From the NCBI GenBank assembly GCA_963804825.1, contig CAWDRV010000006.1, forward strand, positions 794,521-858,520: a stretch of DNA of 64,000 nt, written 5' to 3'. The notes under the pieces were generated by a model that was given only the letters and a program-made list of their open reading frames with translations, made no database searches and was not told the DNA's origin. The translations under genes and the position numbers were made by a program. The stretch is from JBKQVT01 sp963804825. Lineage in GTDB: Bacteria; Planctomycetota; Planctomycetia; Pirellulales; Thermoguttaceae. Below, in pieces: positions 1 through 9,451 of the stretch (the first letter of the stretch is position 1; every line of letters starts with the position of its first letter).

Positions 1-2
1 TG

Positions 3-434
3 AAAAGCGGCGAGCGACAGGTGGCCATTCGGGTCTGTGTGGGCTATCGCCGCTACCGCAATCGGCACACCGGCAAACAGTCGAGACAGAAACTGTTGTT
101 CGCTGCCTGGGGCGTGCAGGGCTCTCCGACGGAGATTCGCGAGCGTTACCGCAAACGGTTTGGCATCGAAACGAGTTATCGTCAAAGGCGGCAAGGGAGA
201 ATTTACACCTGCACTCGCGATCCTCATTTGCGGCTGTTCTTTGTGGCGTTGGGGTTCATCTTGCGGAACGTATGGGTCTGGATTCATCAGACGCGACTCG
301 CCGACGGACGGAGCAATCGTCTGGCACTGCACCTCGAACTCCTTCGCTTCAAACAGGTGCTCGATTGGATCGCTCACGAAATCGTCGTCCTATATCACGA
401 TGGCACAGCACCTTACGTCCTTCGGCCGCCATAA
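3..434 (+). CDS. IS4-type DDE transposase, C-terminal part, cut by window edge
   Basis: The frame is open from the left edge, so only the last ~143 codons are visible. The peptide contains Y-x2-R-x3-E (YRKRFGIE), the C-terminal signature around the third catalytic acid of IS4-group DDE transposases; the usual lysine seven residues on is an arginine here. A hydrophobic stretch (LFFVALGFILRNVWVW) follows, as is common in these proteins. It would catalyse excision and insertion of its own element. The catalytic aspartates lie outside the window, and no terminal inverted repeat is evident between its stop and the next gene, so intactness cannot be judged. Confidence 0.75.
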   Translation, partial: KSGERQVAIRVCVGYRRYRNRHTGKQSRQKLLFAAWGVQGSPTEIRERYRKRFGIETSYRQRRQGRIYTCTRDPHLRLFFVALGFILRNVWVWIHQTRLADGRSNRLALHLELLRFKQVLDWIAHEIVVLYHDGTAPYVLRPP

Positions 435-522
435 ACGAGAACTTGGAACTACTGGATTAGGGATTAGAAAACGGCCCATTGTACGCTTGCGGTTTCGCAC
501 GAACAAGGCCGCGCTCCGGTGT

Positions 523-2820
523 TCACGGTTCTGGGGCCAGGTTATGGCTTCCGCGTTGGATGGCCGCTTGTAATTCTTCTTCCGGCGATTTGGGAGAACG
601 GATGCGGAGGAACCAAACCAGAATCGCGGCGGCCACCAGCCCGCCGACAACAACCGCGGGCCAGGAATACAAAATGCCGGTATCCTGGTCGACGAGCCGC
701 GCCGGCCCACAGCGCGGCAGGACCAGCGGCAGCGAATTGTGGACCAGGTGGAAGAGGACGCCGGGCAACAGGCTGCGCGTCTGCACCGCCAGCAGGCCGA
801 GGACCACGCCGACCGCGCAGGCAAGAAGTTGTTGCTGGAGGATGCCGTGCACGACGCCGAAGAAGATCGCGCTGAAGGCGATGGCCCGCCAGCGATAGCC
901 CAAGCGGCGGAATCCGGAAAGGATGAAGCCGCGGAAGGCCAGTTCCTCGCAGACGGCCGGGACCAGGGCGATCAGCAGCAATACTTGCCACAGCGGCGCC
1001 GAATTCAGCATCCGCACTATTTCTTGCAGCTTGTCTTGCACGTCGGGCGCCATGGGATAAAGCCGTTCGACGGCCGCCTGCAGGGCATGGACGACCGGGT
1101 GCAGGGCCACGACCAGGACCACGACCGCCGGGATCGTCGTCCAGCGCGGCATGCGCAAGAGTAGGGTTTGCCGCGGGCTGCTGGTCAACATGATCGCCAT
1201 CAGCAGCGCGGGCGTGGCGACTCCCGCCAGTTGCAGCACCAAGGTGAGGCGGGCGAAATGGGCAAAATCGTCGATCTTCCCCGCGAACCCGCTCAGGAAG
1301 AAATGGATCATCAGAATGAGGATGCCGCAGAGCAACGCGGCGGCCGCCGTGGGCGTGGGCTGCCGGTCATGGAGCAGGCGTCGCAGCCAGAGGCCCACGT
1401 CCAGTTGCTCGCTTTCGCGGAACAGGACCGTCTCGGAATTGAACTGATCGACGGCCCAGCGGACCGCCAGGACGCAGGCGGCCAGCGTCACGCCCAGCAC
1501 GACCGGCAGGTATTGCAACGCCTGCCAATACGACCCTTCGATCATGCTTCGCAGCAGCAGCACGACGCCGGTGACCGGAATCAGGCTGTTTCCCAGGGTC
1601 AGTTCCACGCCGGGCGCCATCGGCAGGACGGCCAGCGGCATGGTCACCAGGAGCAAGGGGACGAGGTAGTATTGTCCCTCGCGGGTGCTGCGGGCCAAGG
1701 CCGCCAGGGCGAGGCACAACGCGCTGTAGAGGGCGGAAATCGGCACCAGCGCGATGGCCAGCCAAAGCGGCGCCAGCGGCGGCGGCGGCCCGAATTTCGG
1801 CGCGTGACCGAAGATCAACCACCCGGCGAAGCCCATGCTCACCAGGTTCAGCACCGCGGTGGCCATGCTGAAGATCATCACGGTCAGCAGTTTGCCCAGG
1901 ACGATCTCGCTGCGTTCGGCCGGGCTGCTCAGGAGGGTTTCCAGCGTGCCGCGTTCCTTTTCGCCGGCGCAGAGGTCGACGGCCGGATAGAAGGCCCCGG
2001 TCATGGCCAAGATCAGCAGCATCACCGGCAGAATCTTGGACCAGATCGCCGCCTCGCGGAAAGGGGTTTCCTCGGCGATGTCCTTTTTCTCCAGGCTGAA
2101 GGGCCGCGCGGCGGAGTCGGGCACGCCGCCCGCGGCCAGGTTGCTCTTGCCCAGTTCTTCCCGCCAACGTTCGAGCACGGCCACGAGGCGGTTGCAGCCG
2201 TTCTGCGACCGCTCGTTGGCCGTGGTGTAAATGATCTCCGGACTGGGGATCCGAGGCGTAGCTTCCGGGGACTGTCCCGATTTTCGTCCGACGAAAATGG
2301 GACTGTCCCCTTTTGACCCTTTTGCAACACCTCTTGAAACAGTGAAGTTGTTTTTTTCCAAGTCCTCCGCCTGGCGACGGGCCCCGTGCAGAACGGCCGC
2401 TCGAAAGGCCCGTGCGCTGGCGGCGAAATCGGCCGGGAAGCACAGGGCCACGTCGTACCGGCCCGACTGCACCTCGCGGCGGGCCTCGGCCCGCGGGTCC
2501 GCGGCCTTCTCGCCCGGCGGCGCTTCCTTGGCGACCAGCAGCACGGCGTTGCTGCCCGAGTCGCTTTCGTCCTTGGGGAACAGTGCCGGATTGAAGCCGC
2601 CGTTGCGAATCAAGTCCGGCGCCGCGTCGAGTCGCGGCAGCCCGACCACCAACACGCTGGTCTGCTGCGTGCGGCGAAATTGCACGACCTGGAACAGGCT
2701 CATCCCCAGCAGCGGATACAGCAGCAGCGGCAGGACGAAGATCATGAACAGCGTCCGCCGATCGCGCAACTGGTCGCGGATCTCGCGCAGCAGGATCAGC
2801 TTGACGTTGCGGGGGCTCAT
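523..2820 (-). CDS. ABC-2 type permease fused to CPBP intramembrane protease (NatB-like)
   Basis: A 765-residue membrane protein. The N-terminus has a first TM helix (FMIFVLPLLLYPLLG, about residues 26-40) and the long extracytoplasmic region typical of NatB/ABC-2 exporter permeases, followed by a TM bundle. From about residue 620 it carries a CPBP (Abi) protease domain with EELAFR, FGVVH and HLVHN, matching the EExxxR, FxxxH and HxxxN motifs. Such fusions are known in NatB-type transporters; the substrate is unknown. The start ATG overlaps the end of the upstream ATPase gene in ATGA fashion, so the two are translationally coupled. A 44-bp palindromic repeat (2267-2310) sits in frame and encodes about residues 171-185, in the extracytoplasmic region. 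Confidence 0.85.
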   Translation of the reverse strand: MSPRNVKLILLREIRDQLRDRRTLFMIFVLPLLLYPLLGMSLFQVVQFRRTQQTSVLVVGLPRLDAAPDLIRNGGFNPALFPKDESDSGSNAVLLVAKEAPPGEKAADPRAEARREVQSGRYDVALCFPADFAASARAFRAAVLHGARRQAEDLEKNNFTVSRGVAKGSKGDSPIFVGRKSGQSPEATPRIPSPEIIYTTANERSQNGCNRLVAVLERWREELGKSNLAAGGVPDSAARPFSLEKKDIAEETPFREAAIWSKILPVMLLILAMTGAFYPAVDLCAGEKERGTLETLLSSPAERSEIVLGKLLTVMIFSMATAVLNLVSMGFAGWLIFGHAPKFGPPPPLAPLWLAIALVPISALYSALCLALAALARSTREGQYYLVPLLLVTMPLAVLPMAPGVELTLGNSLIPVTGVVLLLRSMIEGSYWQALQYLPVVLGVTLAACVLAVRWAVDQFNSETVLFRESEQLDVGLWLRRLLHDRQPTPTAAAALLCGILILMIHFFLSGFAGKIDDFAHFARLTLVLQLAGVATPALLMAIMLTSSPRQTLLLRMPRWTTIPAVVVLVVALHPVVHALQAAVERLYPMAPDVQDKLQEIVRMLNSAPLWQVLLLIALVPAVCEELAFRGFILSGFRRLGYRWRAIAFSAIFFGVVHGILQQQLLACAVGVVLGLLAVQTRSLLPGVLFHLVHNSLPLVLPRCGPARLVDQDTGILYSWPAVVVGGLVAAAILVWFLRIRSPKSPEEELQAAIQRGSHNLAPEP
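2267..2310. repeat. Palindromic GGGAC-N-GTCCC repeat, copy 1 (inside the permease gene)
   Basis: A 44-bp element built of nested palindromes: two outer GGGACNGTCCC arms around an inner ATTTTCGTC-C-GACGAAAAT palindrome. It lies in frame within the ABC permease gene and adds codons without breaking the frame. Two further copies occur in this window. Confidence 0.85.
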
Positions 2821-3572
2821 CGGGGATGAAGCTCTCGTCGTGCCGCGAGATCAACTGGAAGAACAGCTCCTCCAGGTCGCGCTGCTGATGCTGTTCGCGC
2901 AACTCCTCCAGCGTCCCCTCCGCCAGGATTTGGCCGCGGTGCAGGATCGCCAGGCGGTCGCAGAGCCGCTCGGCCTCGCGCATGATGTGGGTGGAGAAGA
3001 TGATGCACTTGCCGTGATCGCGCAAGTGGGCGATGGTGTCCAGCAACGCCCGGGCGACCAGCACGTCCAGGCCGACGGTGGGCTCGTCGAAAATGAGCAC
3101 GGGCGGATCGTGGACCAGGGCCCGGGCCACCGACACCTTCTGCTTCATGCCGGTCGACATCTTCGCCCCCAGCAGATCGCGGAAGTCGTTCATCTTCAGC
3201 CGCAGGAAGAGCGCTTCCATCCGCGCCTTCAACTCGTCCTCGGGGATGCGGTAGAGGCGGCCGAAATACTCGACCATCTCCCAACCGGTCATGCGATCGT
3301 AAACCGCCGTGTTGGCCGACAGGAAGCCGATCTGGCGCCGCACCTGCGAGGGCTGCGTGACCACGTCGTAGCCGTTGATCGTGGCGCCGCCGGCGGTCGG
3401 ACGCAACACCGTGCTGAGGATGCGCAACGCGGTCGTCTTGCCGGCCCCGTTCGGGCCCGAGCAGGCCGTAGATTTGTCCGGGCCGGGCGTGAAAGCTGAT
3501 CCCCCCCAGCGCAACGAGCTGGCCGCGCCGCAGATCGGCATAATGCTTCGTCAGGCCGTGAACGTGAATCAT
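2817..3572 (-). CDS. ABC transporter ATPase (NatA-like), frameshifted in the Walker A region
   Basis: ATP-binding partner of the downstream permease. The first ~40 residues (MIHVHGLTKHY... GQIYGLLGP) are in one frame; Walker A (GPNGAGKTT), the signature region (STGMKQKVSVARALVHDP), Walker B with catalytic Glu (LIFDEP) and the H-loop (STHIM) are in the next. The break is at about 3460, where a GGGCCC run has one base more than the reading requires. A second change near 2825, in a CCCC run, is needed to end at the TGA overlapping the permease ATG; removing one base there would instead fuse ATPase to permease. All catalytic motifs are present, so sequencing error is as likely as inactivation. 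The start is the ATG before the first beta strand. Confidence 0.8.
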   Translation of the reverse strand: MIHVHGLTKHYADLRRGQLVALGGISFHARPGQIYGLLGPERGRQDDRVAHPQHGVASDRRRRHDQRLRRGHAALAGAAPDRLPVGQHGGLRSHDRLGDGRVFRPPLPHPRGRVEGADGSALPAAEDERLPRSAGGEDVDRHEAEGVGGPGPGPRSARAHFRRAHRRPGRAGRPGVAGHHRPLARSRQVHHLLHPHHARGRAALRPPGDPAPRPNPGGGDAGGVARTASAARPGGAVLPVDLAARRELHPR

Positions 3573-3586
3573 AAGACCGGCCCGAA

Positions 3587-3630
3587 GGGGACAGTCCCAT
3601 TTTCGTCGGACGAAAATTGGGACAGTCCCC
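3587..3630. repeat. Palindromic GGGAC-N-GTCCC repeat, copy 2
   Basis: Same 44-bp architecture as copy 1, located 15 bp upstream of the start codon of the ABC ATPase gene and 45 bp beyond the stop of mqnC. It could form a hairpin in a transcript of either strand. Confidence 0.85.
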
Positions 3631-3675
3631 AAGTTATTCTTTTACGGGGCCTTACTGGGGGAAACGCCTATTCTT

Positions 3676-4797
<1,122 letters not shown>

Positions 4798-4846
4798 GAT
4801 CGGTTCCCATCTCTCCCCACGGCCGCGCAAAGCGTGGTGGCGCGTG

Positions 4847-5695
4847 TCAGCCGTGCGACCGAAGGGCACGCGGCGCCAATCCATGACGCCCGGCCATCTC
4901 GTAAAACAACTCCAGGCCGTGACGCTGTCGGGCCCCGAGGCGGAACGTCAGGTTGTCGCGCAAGTACGCCAGGCACTCCGCCTCGGGAATGCCGACCACC
5001 GGCGCAGCCTGACGGGCGATCTCGGGCAGCCGTTTCACGCCTTCGTCGCGGGCCGCGCCCAGCACTTGGTCCGCTCCCTCCCATGCAGCGCCGGGACGAG
5101 CGACCCACATGGCGAAAACAAACGGCAGCCCCGTCCAACGCGTCCACTCCTCGCCCATGTCGAAGCTGAACTCGAACTGCCCATCCCGCGGCCGCATCCC
5201 CCGATCGCCGATCAACAGGACCGCATCGGTCGCACAGTCGCCGGCCTCGGCCCCGATGGGCAACGGCGTAAGGGCCGGGGTCAGGCCGAATCGCTCCTCG
5301 AGCCAGATTCGGACCAGCGCGGCGCTGGTCCGCGAGCCTTCATCGAGCGCCAGGCTGCCGATCCGCTCCGGCGGCACGCGGCTGTAGAGCTTGATGCTCC
5401 GCACCGGGCCGTCGCTGGCGATACAGGCGTCGGAGACGATCGTGCAGCCGGGGTTGCGGCAGTATTCGATCGAAGGCACCAACGCCACGTCGAATCGACC
5501 CGCCACGAGCCCGTCGGCCAGCCGGCTGGGCAGATCGGTCACGATCCGGGCGGCCGGCGCCAGTCGCGGCAGGCAGAATGTCAGCGGCCAGGCGTTCAGG
5601 TAGCGGACGGCGCCGATCCGCACCTCCGACGCCCGCCGGCAACCACGCTCTTCCGACACGGCCTGTTCCCCTGGATCCTCGGCGAAAGGAATCAT
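4847..5695 (-). CDS. mqnA: Chorismate dehydratase MqnA
   Basis: First committed step of futalosine-dependent menaquinone synthesis: dehydration of chorismate to 3-enolpyruvylbenzoate. The 282-residue protein has the periplasmic-binding-protein-like MqnA fold signatures: VRIGAVRYLNAWPL near the start, the DVALVPSIEY segment, and DEGSRTSAALVRIW, the conserved SRTS block. About 24 residues precede the first conserved strand, so an internal start is possible. The gene is followed at once by mqnC; other mqn genes are not in the window. Confidence 0.9.
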   Translation of the reverse strand: MIPFAEDPGEQAVSEERGCRRASEVRIGAVRYLNAWPLTFCLPRLAPAARIVTDLPSRLADGLVAGRFDVALVPSIEYCRNPGCTIVSDACIASDGPVRSIKLYSRVPPERIGSLALDEGSRTSAALVRIWLEERFGLTPALTPLPIGAEAGDCATDAVLLIGDRGMRPRDGQFEFSFDMGEEWTRWTGLPFVFAMWVARPGAAWEGADQVLGAARDEGVKRLPEIARQAAPVVGIPEAECLAYLRDNLTFRLGARQRHGLELFYEMAGRHGLAPRALRSHG

Positions 5696-5835
5696 TATAG
5701 GGGCTGGCCGCCAGTTGCGAAATCGCTCCCCTGGCGGGCTTGGGGGTGGTACAGGCCAGCGGCAAGACCCTGGAGTTAAAGAATTTCCAGCGGCTGTTGG
5801 CGCGTGACACCCGATCGGGTAGTATGGTAGCTGTT

Positions 5836-6442
5836 ATGGGACTCGACTCGATACCGCAGAGACTGCTCAGGAAGTTCCAAATCGAGGAGAAGCGACACGC
5901 GTCGCGCGATTTTGGAGAAAGATTTTCCTGGGGAACTCAAGGATCTCTTGGATTGCCTCTCCGCATTCTCGCTCGTGCGCAGCGAGATCGTTGTCGGAGG
6001 CGGTGGGAAAACGAAGATTGCCAACCGATTTGACGATTGCTTAAAGGCGAGGGGGTGGACAGAAAAAAGCGTCGATATCAAGATGACCGTCGATGGAACG
6101 ACGCGGCAGTTTGAGACGCACAAGCTTGACTTGTACAAGAATAGGGTGGCGGTCGAGGTTGAATGGAACAACAAAGATCCCTTCTTTTCCAGGGATTTGA
6201 ATGCCTTCCGTCTGCTTCATGAATTGGGCATTATCTCCGTCGGCGTCATCATCACTCGATGCGACGAATTGCAGGCGTTGTTTGACAGCCTTGGGATTGG
6301 CAAGAAGTATGGCGCCTCTACAACCCATTGGTCGAAGCTTATGCCCCGAGCGGAGGCTGGGGGCGGCGGCAGTTGTCCACTTCTGCTCATTGGCATCAGG
6401 CAGGCTTGCTACCTGGATGACATGAGAGACAGCAAAGGCTGA
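5836..6442 (+). CDS. BglII/BstYI-like type II restriction endonuclease, frameshifted near the N-terminus
   Basis: Two frames join to one protein of about 200 residues: MGLDSIPQRLLRKFQIEEKRHA from ATG 5836, then AILEKDFPGELKDLLDCL onward. The join needs one base fewer in the CGCGCG run near 5905. The second part has a metal-binding pattern D-x8-E-x-E (in KLDLYKNRVAVEVEWNNKD) and the block DLNAFRLLHELGIISVGVIITRCDEL split by a turn, characteristic of the BglII family, which cuts AGATCT-like sites. Its 3' end overlaps the convergent MT-A70 methyltransferase gene by 34 bp, making a compact restriction-modification pair. Without the N-terminal part a TTG start at 5912 would give a shorter protein. 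The recognition site cannot be read from sequence. Confidence 0.75.
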
Positions 6443-7038
6443 CGCTTGGTGTGCCCGTTGTATTGTGGATAATCGGGCGGAGCATAAGTGTCCACCTGAT
6501 CGCCCCATTGTGTCCAGCCCTCGACCCGCTCTCTTGCGAATAGCTCCAGGTAGGGCCCGGAACTGCATCGCTCGATTATCCCGTAGATCTCTTGGGGCTT
6601 CCGGGAATGCTCTTGTTTCCGAGTCGATAGAATGTTGACCTGGGTTCTTCCGGGCTTGAGGGTACGCAGGGAGCCCCTGACACCGAAAAGCAACAACTCT
6701 GTCACGTTGCGGAAATAGAATCCGACTCCGCGACCGTCCGGTCCTCCGTCCTTGCGGATCTTATACCAAACAATGTTCGTCTTGTAGGTGAAGCCCCATT
6801 CCCGCATGATGTCTAGGGCCTCACGCAAAAGCGCGTTAGGGCACCATAAGTACAGGTGGCTAGGAGTCTTTGCGTACTTGGCGACTGGCAGCAAAGCGAT
6901 CTCCGAAAAGCTCATCGTGGGATACCGGTGCAATCGCTTGTGCTCGGGAGCCATTTTGCCCGTGCGATTTTGAAAACGCCACGGCGGGTCAACCACTATA
7001 GTCCTGAACGTCCCGCTGAGTCCAAAAAAAGAGTCCAT
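6409..7038 (-). CDS. MT-A70 family adenine methyltransferase (modification partner)
   Basis: DNA N6-adenine methyltransferase of the MT-A70 class. The catalytic DPPW motif is at residues 17-20, preceded by TFRTIVV and followed by YPTMSFSEI, SHLYLWCPN and NIVWYKIRKDG; a C-terminal ELFARERVEGWTQWG block is typical of the family. The frame extends upstream to 7440, but ATG 7038 has an AGGGGG ribosome-binding site six bases ahead, giving 209 residues with the usual short lead into DPPW. It converges on the BglII-like endonuclease and should protect host DNA from it. A sigma70-like promoter lies about 100 bp upstream. Confidence 0.85.
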   Translation of the reverse strand: MDSFFGLSGTFRTIVVDPPWRFQNRTGKMAPEHKRLHRYPTMSFSEIALLPVAKYAKTPSHLYLWCPNALLREALDIMREWGFTYKTNIVWYKIRKDGGPDGRGVGFYFRNVTELLLFGVRGSLRTLKPGRTQVNILSTRKQEHSRKPQEIYGIIERCSSGPYLELFARERVEGWTQWGDQVDTYAPPDYPQYNGHTKRQPLLSLMSSR

Positions 7039-7141
7039 TCCAAACCCCCTAGCGAATGATTGGACCACAAGGAATTCGTTTTGTCCAGGGACTCGTACGG
7101 TGTGATGGCATACCCACCGCCCAATCCCCTCCATACTGATT

Positions 7142-7169
7142 AGTGTAGCAATTATATTACTACTGTCAA
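7142..7169 (-). promoter_or_regulatory. Sigma70-like promoter for the MT-A70 gene
   Basis: Reading the minus strand: TTGACA (7169-7164), a 16-bp AT-rich spacer, then TACACT (7147-7142). The -35 box is a perfect consensus match. Transcription would begin near 7135, leaving a leader of about 95 nt before the methyltransferase ATG at 7038. The AT-rich composition contrasts with the surrounding GC-rich DNA. Confidence 0.6.
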
Positions 7170-7278
7170 GGTGAAACATGGCTTCGGAAGACATTGCAGT
7201 CAAAGAACTTGTAACGCAACATTTCGGCAGGACACCGCATCCTCTTGGCTGTAGGAAGAATCCTGCTACATTCAATTC

Positions 7279-7467
7279 ATGGCCAGACCGCCGAAAAATC
7301 CCGACCTGCGAATGAACAAAGACCTCCGCATTCCTGTCACGGAGGCACAAAAGGCCTTGGTAAACCGAGGGGCTGCGGAGGTTGGCATGGACATGGCGGC
7401 GTGGGCCAGACCGATTCTTTTGGAGGCTGCGAAGCGGCAAATCGCCAAGGGTAATGTCAAAAAATGA
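7279..7467 (+). CDS. Small ribbon-helix-helix-like protein, divergent from the methyltransferase
   Basis: A 62-residue basic protein. After a short basic lead (MARPPKNPDLR) it shows one strand (KDLRIPVT) and two predicted helices (EAQKALVNRGAAEVGM; MAAWARPILLEAAKRQIA), the layout of CopG/Arc or DUF1778-type DNA-binding antitoxin-like proteins. A GGAAG sequence lies upstream of the ATG. It is transcribed away from the methyltransferase and shares its regulatory interval, so a role as controller of the restriction-modification genes is possible but is inference. It could instead be a lone antitoxin or a plasmid-type accessory gene. Confidence 0.55.
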   Translation: MARPPKNPDLRMNKDLRIPVTEAQKALVNRGAAEVGMDMAAWARPILLEAAKRQIAKGNVKK

Positions 7468-7797
7468 TGGTATACAAGCGCAAAAGGGCGTTATGTATCG
7501 CGCAACGCGAGGGACAAAAGACTGGGTGGCGAAAACCGCAAGAATTCTTGGATGGGGCTGTCAAGGTGTGCTATTACCCCTGGCGGGGCCGGTCCCGCCT
7601 TGCCACCGGCCGATGCGGCAAATCCCCTACAATCGTTGGCAAAAGGGCCCTTTTTCGCGTGCCGTGCGGGAAGCCGTGAAAACAGGGCACGGTCAAACGC
7701 CGCTTCCGCGAAGCTGGGACATGCGGGCAAGCTAGAGTTACTTTGGATGTACTTCCCCTGGTGCTCCCTCACCAACCGAATTGGACCCAGGTCACTC
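7468..7797 (+). other. 330-bp interval without a supported gene
   Basis: The interval is open in frame with the AAA+ gene back to about 7552 and on the minus strand, but the predicted peptides are low-complexity and lack recognisable domains. It has GC-rich inverted sequences (GGCGGGGCCGGTCCCGCC near 7577) and no clear promoter. Confidence 0.4.
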
Positions 7798-9363
7798 ATG
7801 CCCGACAACAACTCATCAACGCTCGGGACGGATTGCGGCGGTCCCGGGAGTGTGCCCGAAGGGTTGGCAGCCGGAGCGGTTACCCGAGGCGGCTGCGATC
7901 CGCCCGGTTCCCCGAAGGAACCAAGTCTGAATACCATGATCCAGCGGATCAAGACGCTGGCCGCCCAAGTCAGCGGCGCCGCCGGGCGGGACGCCGTCGC
8001 AACGACAACGGCATCCACCATAACGGCAGCAACGGCAGCAACGGCGACAACGGCGACAACGGCGGCGGCCTCCGCGCCGACGCCGCCGGAGGCCCGCCCG
8101 GCGAACAACTTCCTCCCCGCGGCGCCGAATTCGTTCCGGGACGCGGGCTTGACGGACACCCTGGTCGAGTCGCTCGTCTTGAAGTTCCTGCTGGCCCGGG
8201 GCGACGCCACGGGCCGAGAGATCGCCGACCAGATCAAGCTGCCGTTCATCCTCATCGACGAGTTTTTGCGCGCCATGAAGAACGATCAACTGGTGGCGCA
8301 CAAGGGCGCGGCCACGATGAACGATTTTCAATATTGCCTGGCGGACCTGGGCCGCGAACGTGCCCGCCGATATACCGCGCACTGCACCTACTACGGCTCG
8401 GCCCCCGTCTCGCTCTCGGACTATGTCGCCAGCGTCAAGGCCCAAACGCTCACCGGGCAACACCCCAAGGCCCATCACCTGGCCGAGGCGTTCGCCGACT
8501 TGCTGCTCAACCAACCGATGCTCGACCGGCTGGGGCCGGCGATCAATTCCGGCCGCGGCCTGTTCCTGTACGGGGCGCCTGGCAACGGCAAGACCAGCAT
8601 CGCCGAGCGGGTCACTCGCGTCTTCGGCCAAGACATCTGGATCCCCCGCGCCATCGGCGTCGACGGCGAGATCATCCGGCTGTTCGACCCGTCCAGCCAC
8701 GAGGAATTGCCCCTGGAGCCGTGCCAGGGGGTCTACGAGCGGCGGAAGATCGACAGGCGCTGGGTCCGCGTCCGGCGCCCCACGCTCGTGGCCGGCGGAG
8801 AGCTGACCATGTCGTCGCTCGAGGTGACGCTCAACACTTCGACGGGCGTTTGCGAAGCCCCGCTGCAACTGAAGAGCAATTGCGGCACCCTGGTCATCGA
8901 CGACTTCGGCCGCCAACGCATCAAGATCCACGAGCTGCTGAATCGCTGGATTCTGCCCCTGGAAAAACGCTACGATTTCCTCAATCTGCCCAACGGCAAG
9001 AAGATCGAAGTCCCCTTCGATCAGCTCATCATCTTCTCGACGAACCTGGAACCGCGGACGCTGGTGGACGAGGCATTCCTCCGCCGCATCCCCTACAAGA
9101 TCGAAATTCTCGATCCCAGCGAGGACGAGTTCCGCGACCTGTTCAAGCTGGTCGCCGCGAAGCTCGGCTGCCCGTATCGCCGCGAACCGATCGACCGGCT
9201 GATCGAGAAGCACTACCGGCAGACCGGCAGGCCCTTTCGCTTTTGCCATCCGCGCGACTTGCTCCTCCAAGTCCGCAGCTTCTGTGCCTACAAGGACATC
9301 CCGCTGAGCATGACCGACGAGAATCTCGATCAGGCCGTGGCGAACTACTTCGCGGTGATGTAG
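7798..9363 (+). CDS. AAA+ ATPase of the planctomycete chaperone-like type
   Basis: A 521-residue protein from ATG 7798 (a downstream ATG at 7936 is also possible). The first ~100 residues are a low-complexity Ala/Thr/Pro linker. Next come a helical, winged-helix-like segment (LVESLVLKFLLARGDATGREIADQIKL) and an AAA+ core: Walker A GAPGNGKTS at about 259, Walker B TLVIDDFG at about 364, sensor-1 IIFSTNLEP at about 411, and an arginine-finger candidate in DEAFLRRIPYKIEI. An ATP-driven remodelling role is expected; the client is unknown. Flanking genes give no functional hint. Confidence 0.8.
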   Translation: MPDNNSSTLGTDCGGPGSVPEGLAAGAVTRGGCDPPGSPKEPSLNTMIQRIKTLAAQVSGAAGRDAVATTTASTITAATAATATTATTAAASAPTPPEARPANNFLPAAPNSFRDAGLTDTLVESLVLKFLLARGDATGREIADQIKLPFILIDEFLRAMKNDQLVAHKGAATMNDFQYCLADLGRERARRYTAHCTYYGSAPVSLSDYVASVKAQTLTGQHPKAHHLAEAFADLLLNQPMLDRLGPAINSGRGLFLYGAPGNGKTSIAERVTRVFGQDIWIPRAIGVDGEIIRLFDPSSHEELPLEPCQGVYERRKIDRRWVRVRRPTLVAGGELTMSSLEVTLNTSTGVCEAPLQLKSNCGTLVIDDFGRQRIKIHELLNRWILPLEKRYDFLNLPNGKKIEVPFDQLIIFSTNLEPRTLVDEAFLRRIPYKIEILDPSEDEFRDLFKLVAAKLGCPYRREPIDRLIEKHYRQTGRPFRFCHPRDLLLQVRSFCAYKDIPLSMTDENLDQAVANYFAVM

Positions 9364-9365
9364 TG

Positions 9366-9402
9366 GGAAGGGATTGGGGATTGGGGATTAGGGATTGGAA
9401 AA
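9366..9402. repeat. Short tandem GGGATT-type repeat
   Basis: Four to five degenerate copies of GGGATTG/GGGATTA directly after the AAA+ stop codon. A shorter relative (ggattagggattag) occurs near 454, just after the transposase fragment. Confidence 0.5.
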
Positions 9403-9451
9403 AGCCCCCGGACTGTGCGAGCGGTGGGCGGGGCAACGCCCCCCACGCCCC

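Noticed and set aside
1168..2316. 382-codon plus-strand frame opposite the ABC permease
   Set aside because: His/Gln/Arg-rich peptide typical of a reverse frame; the minus strand encodes a permease with TM helices and CPBP motifs.
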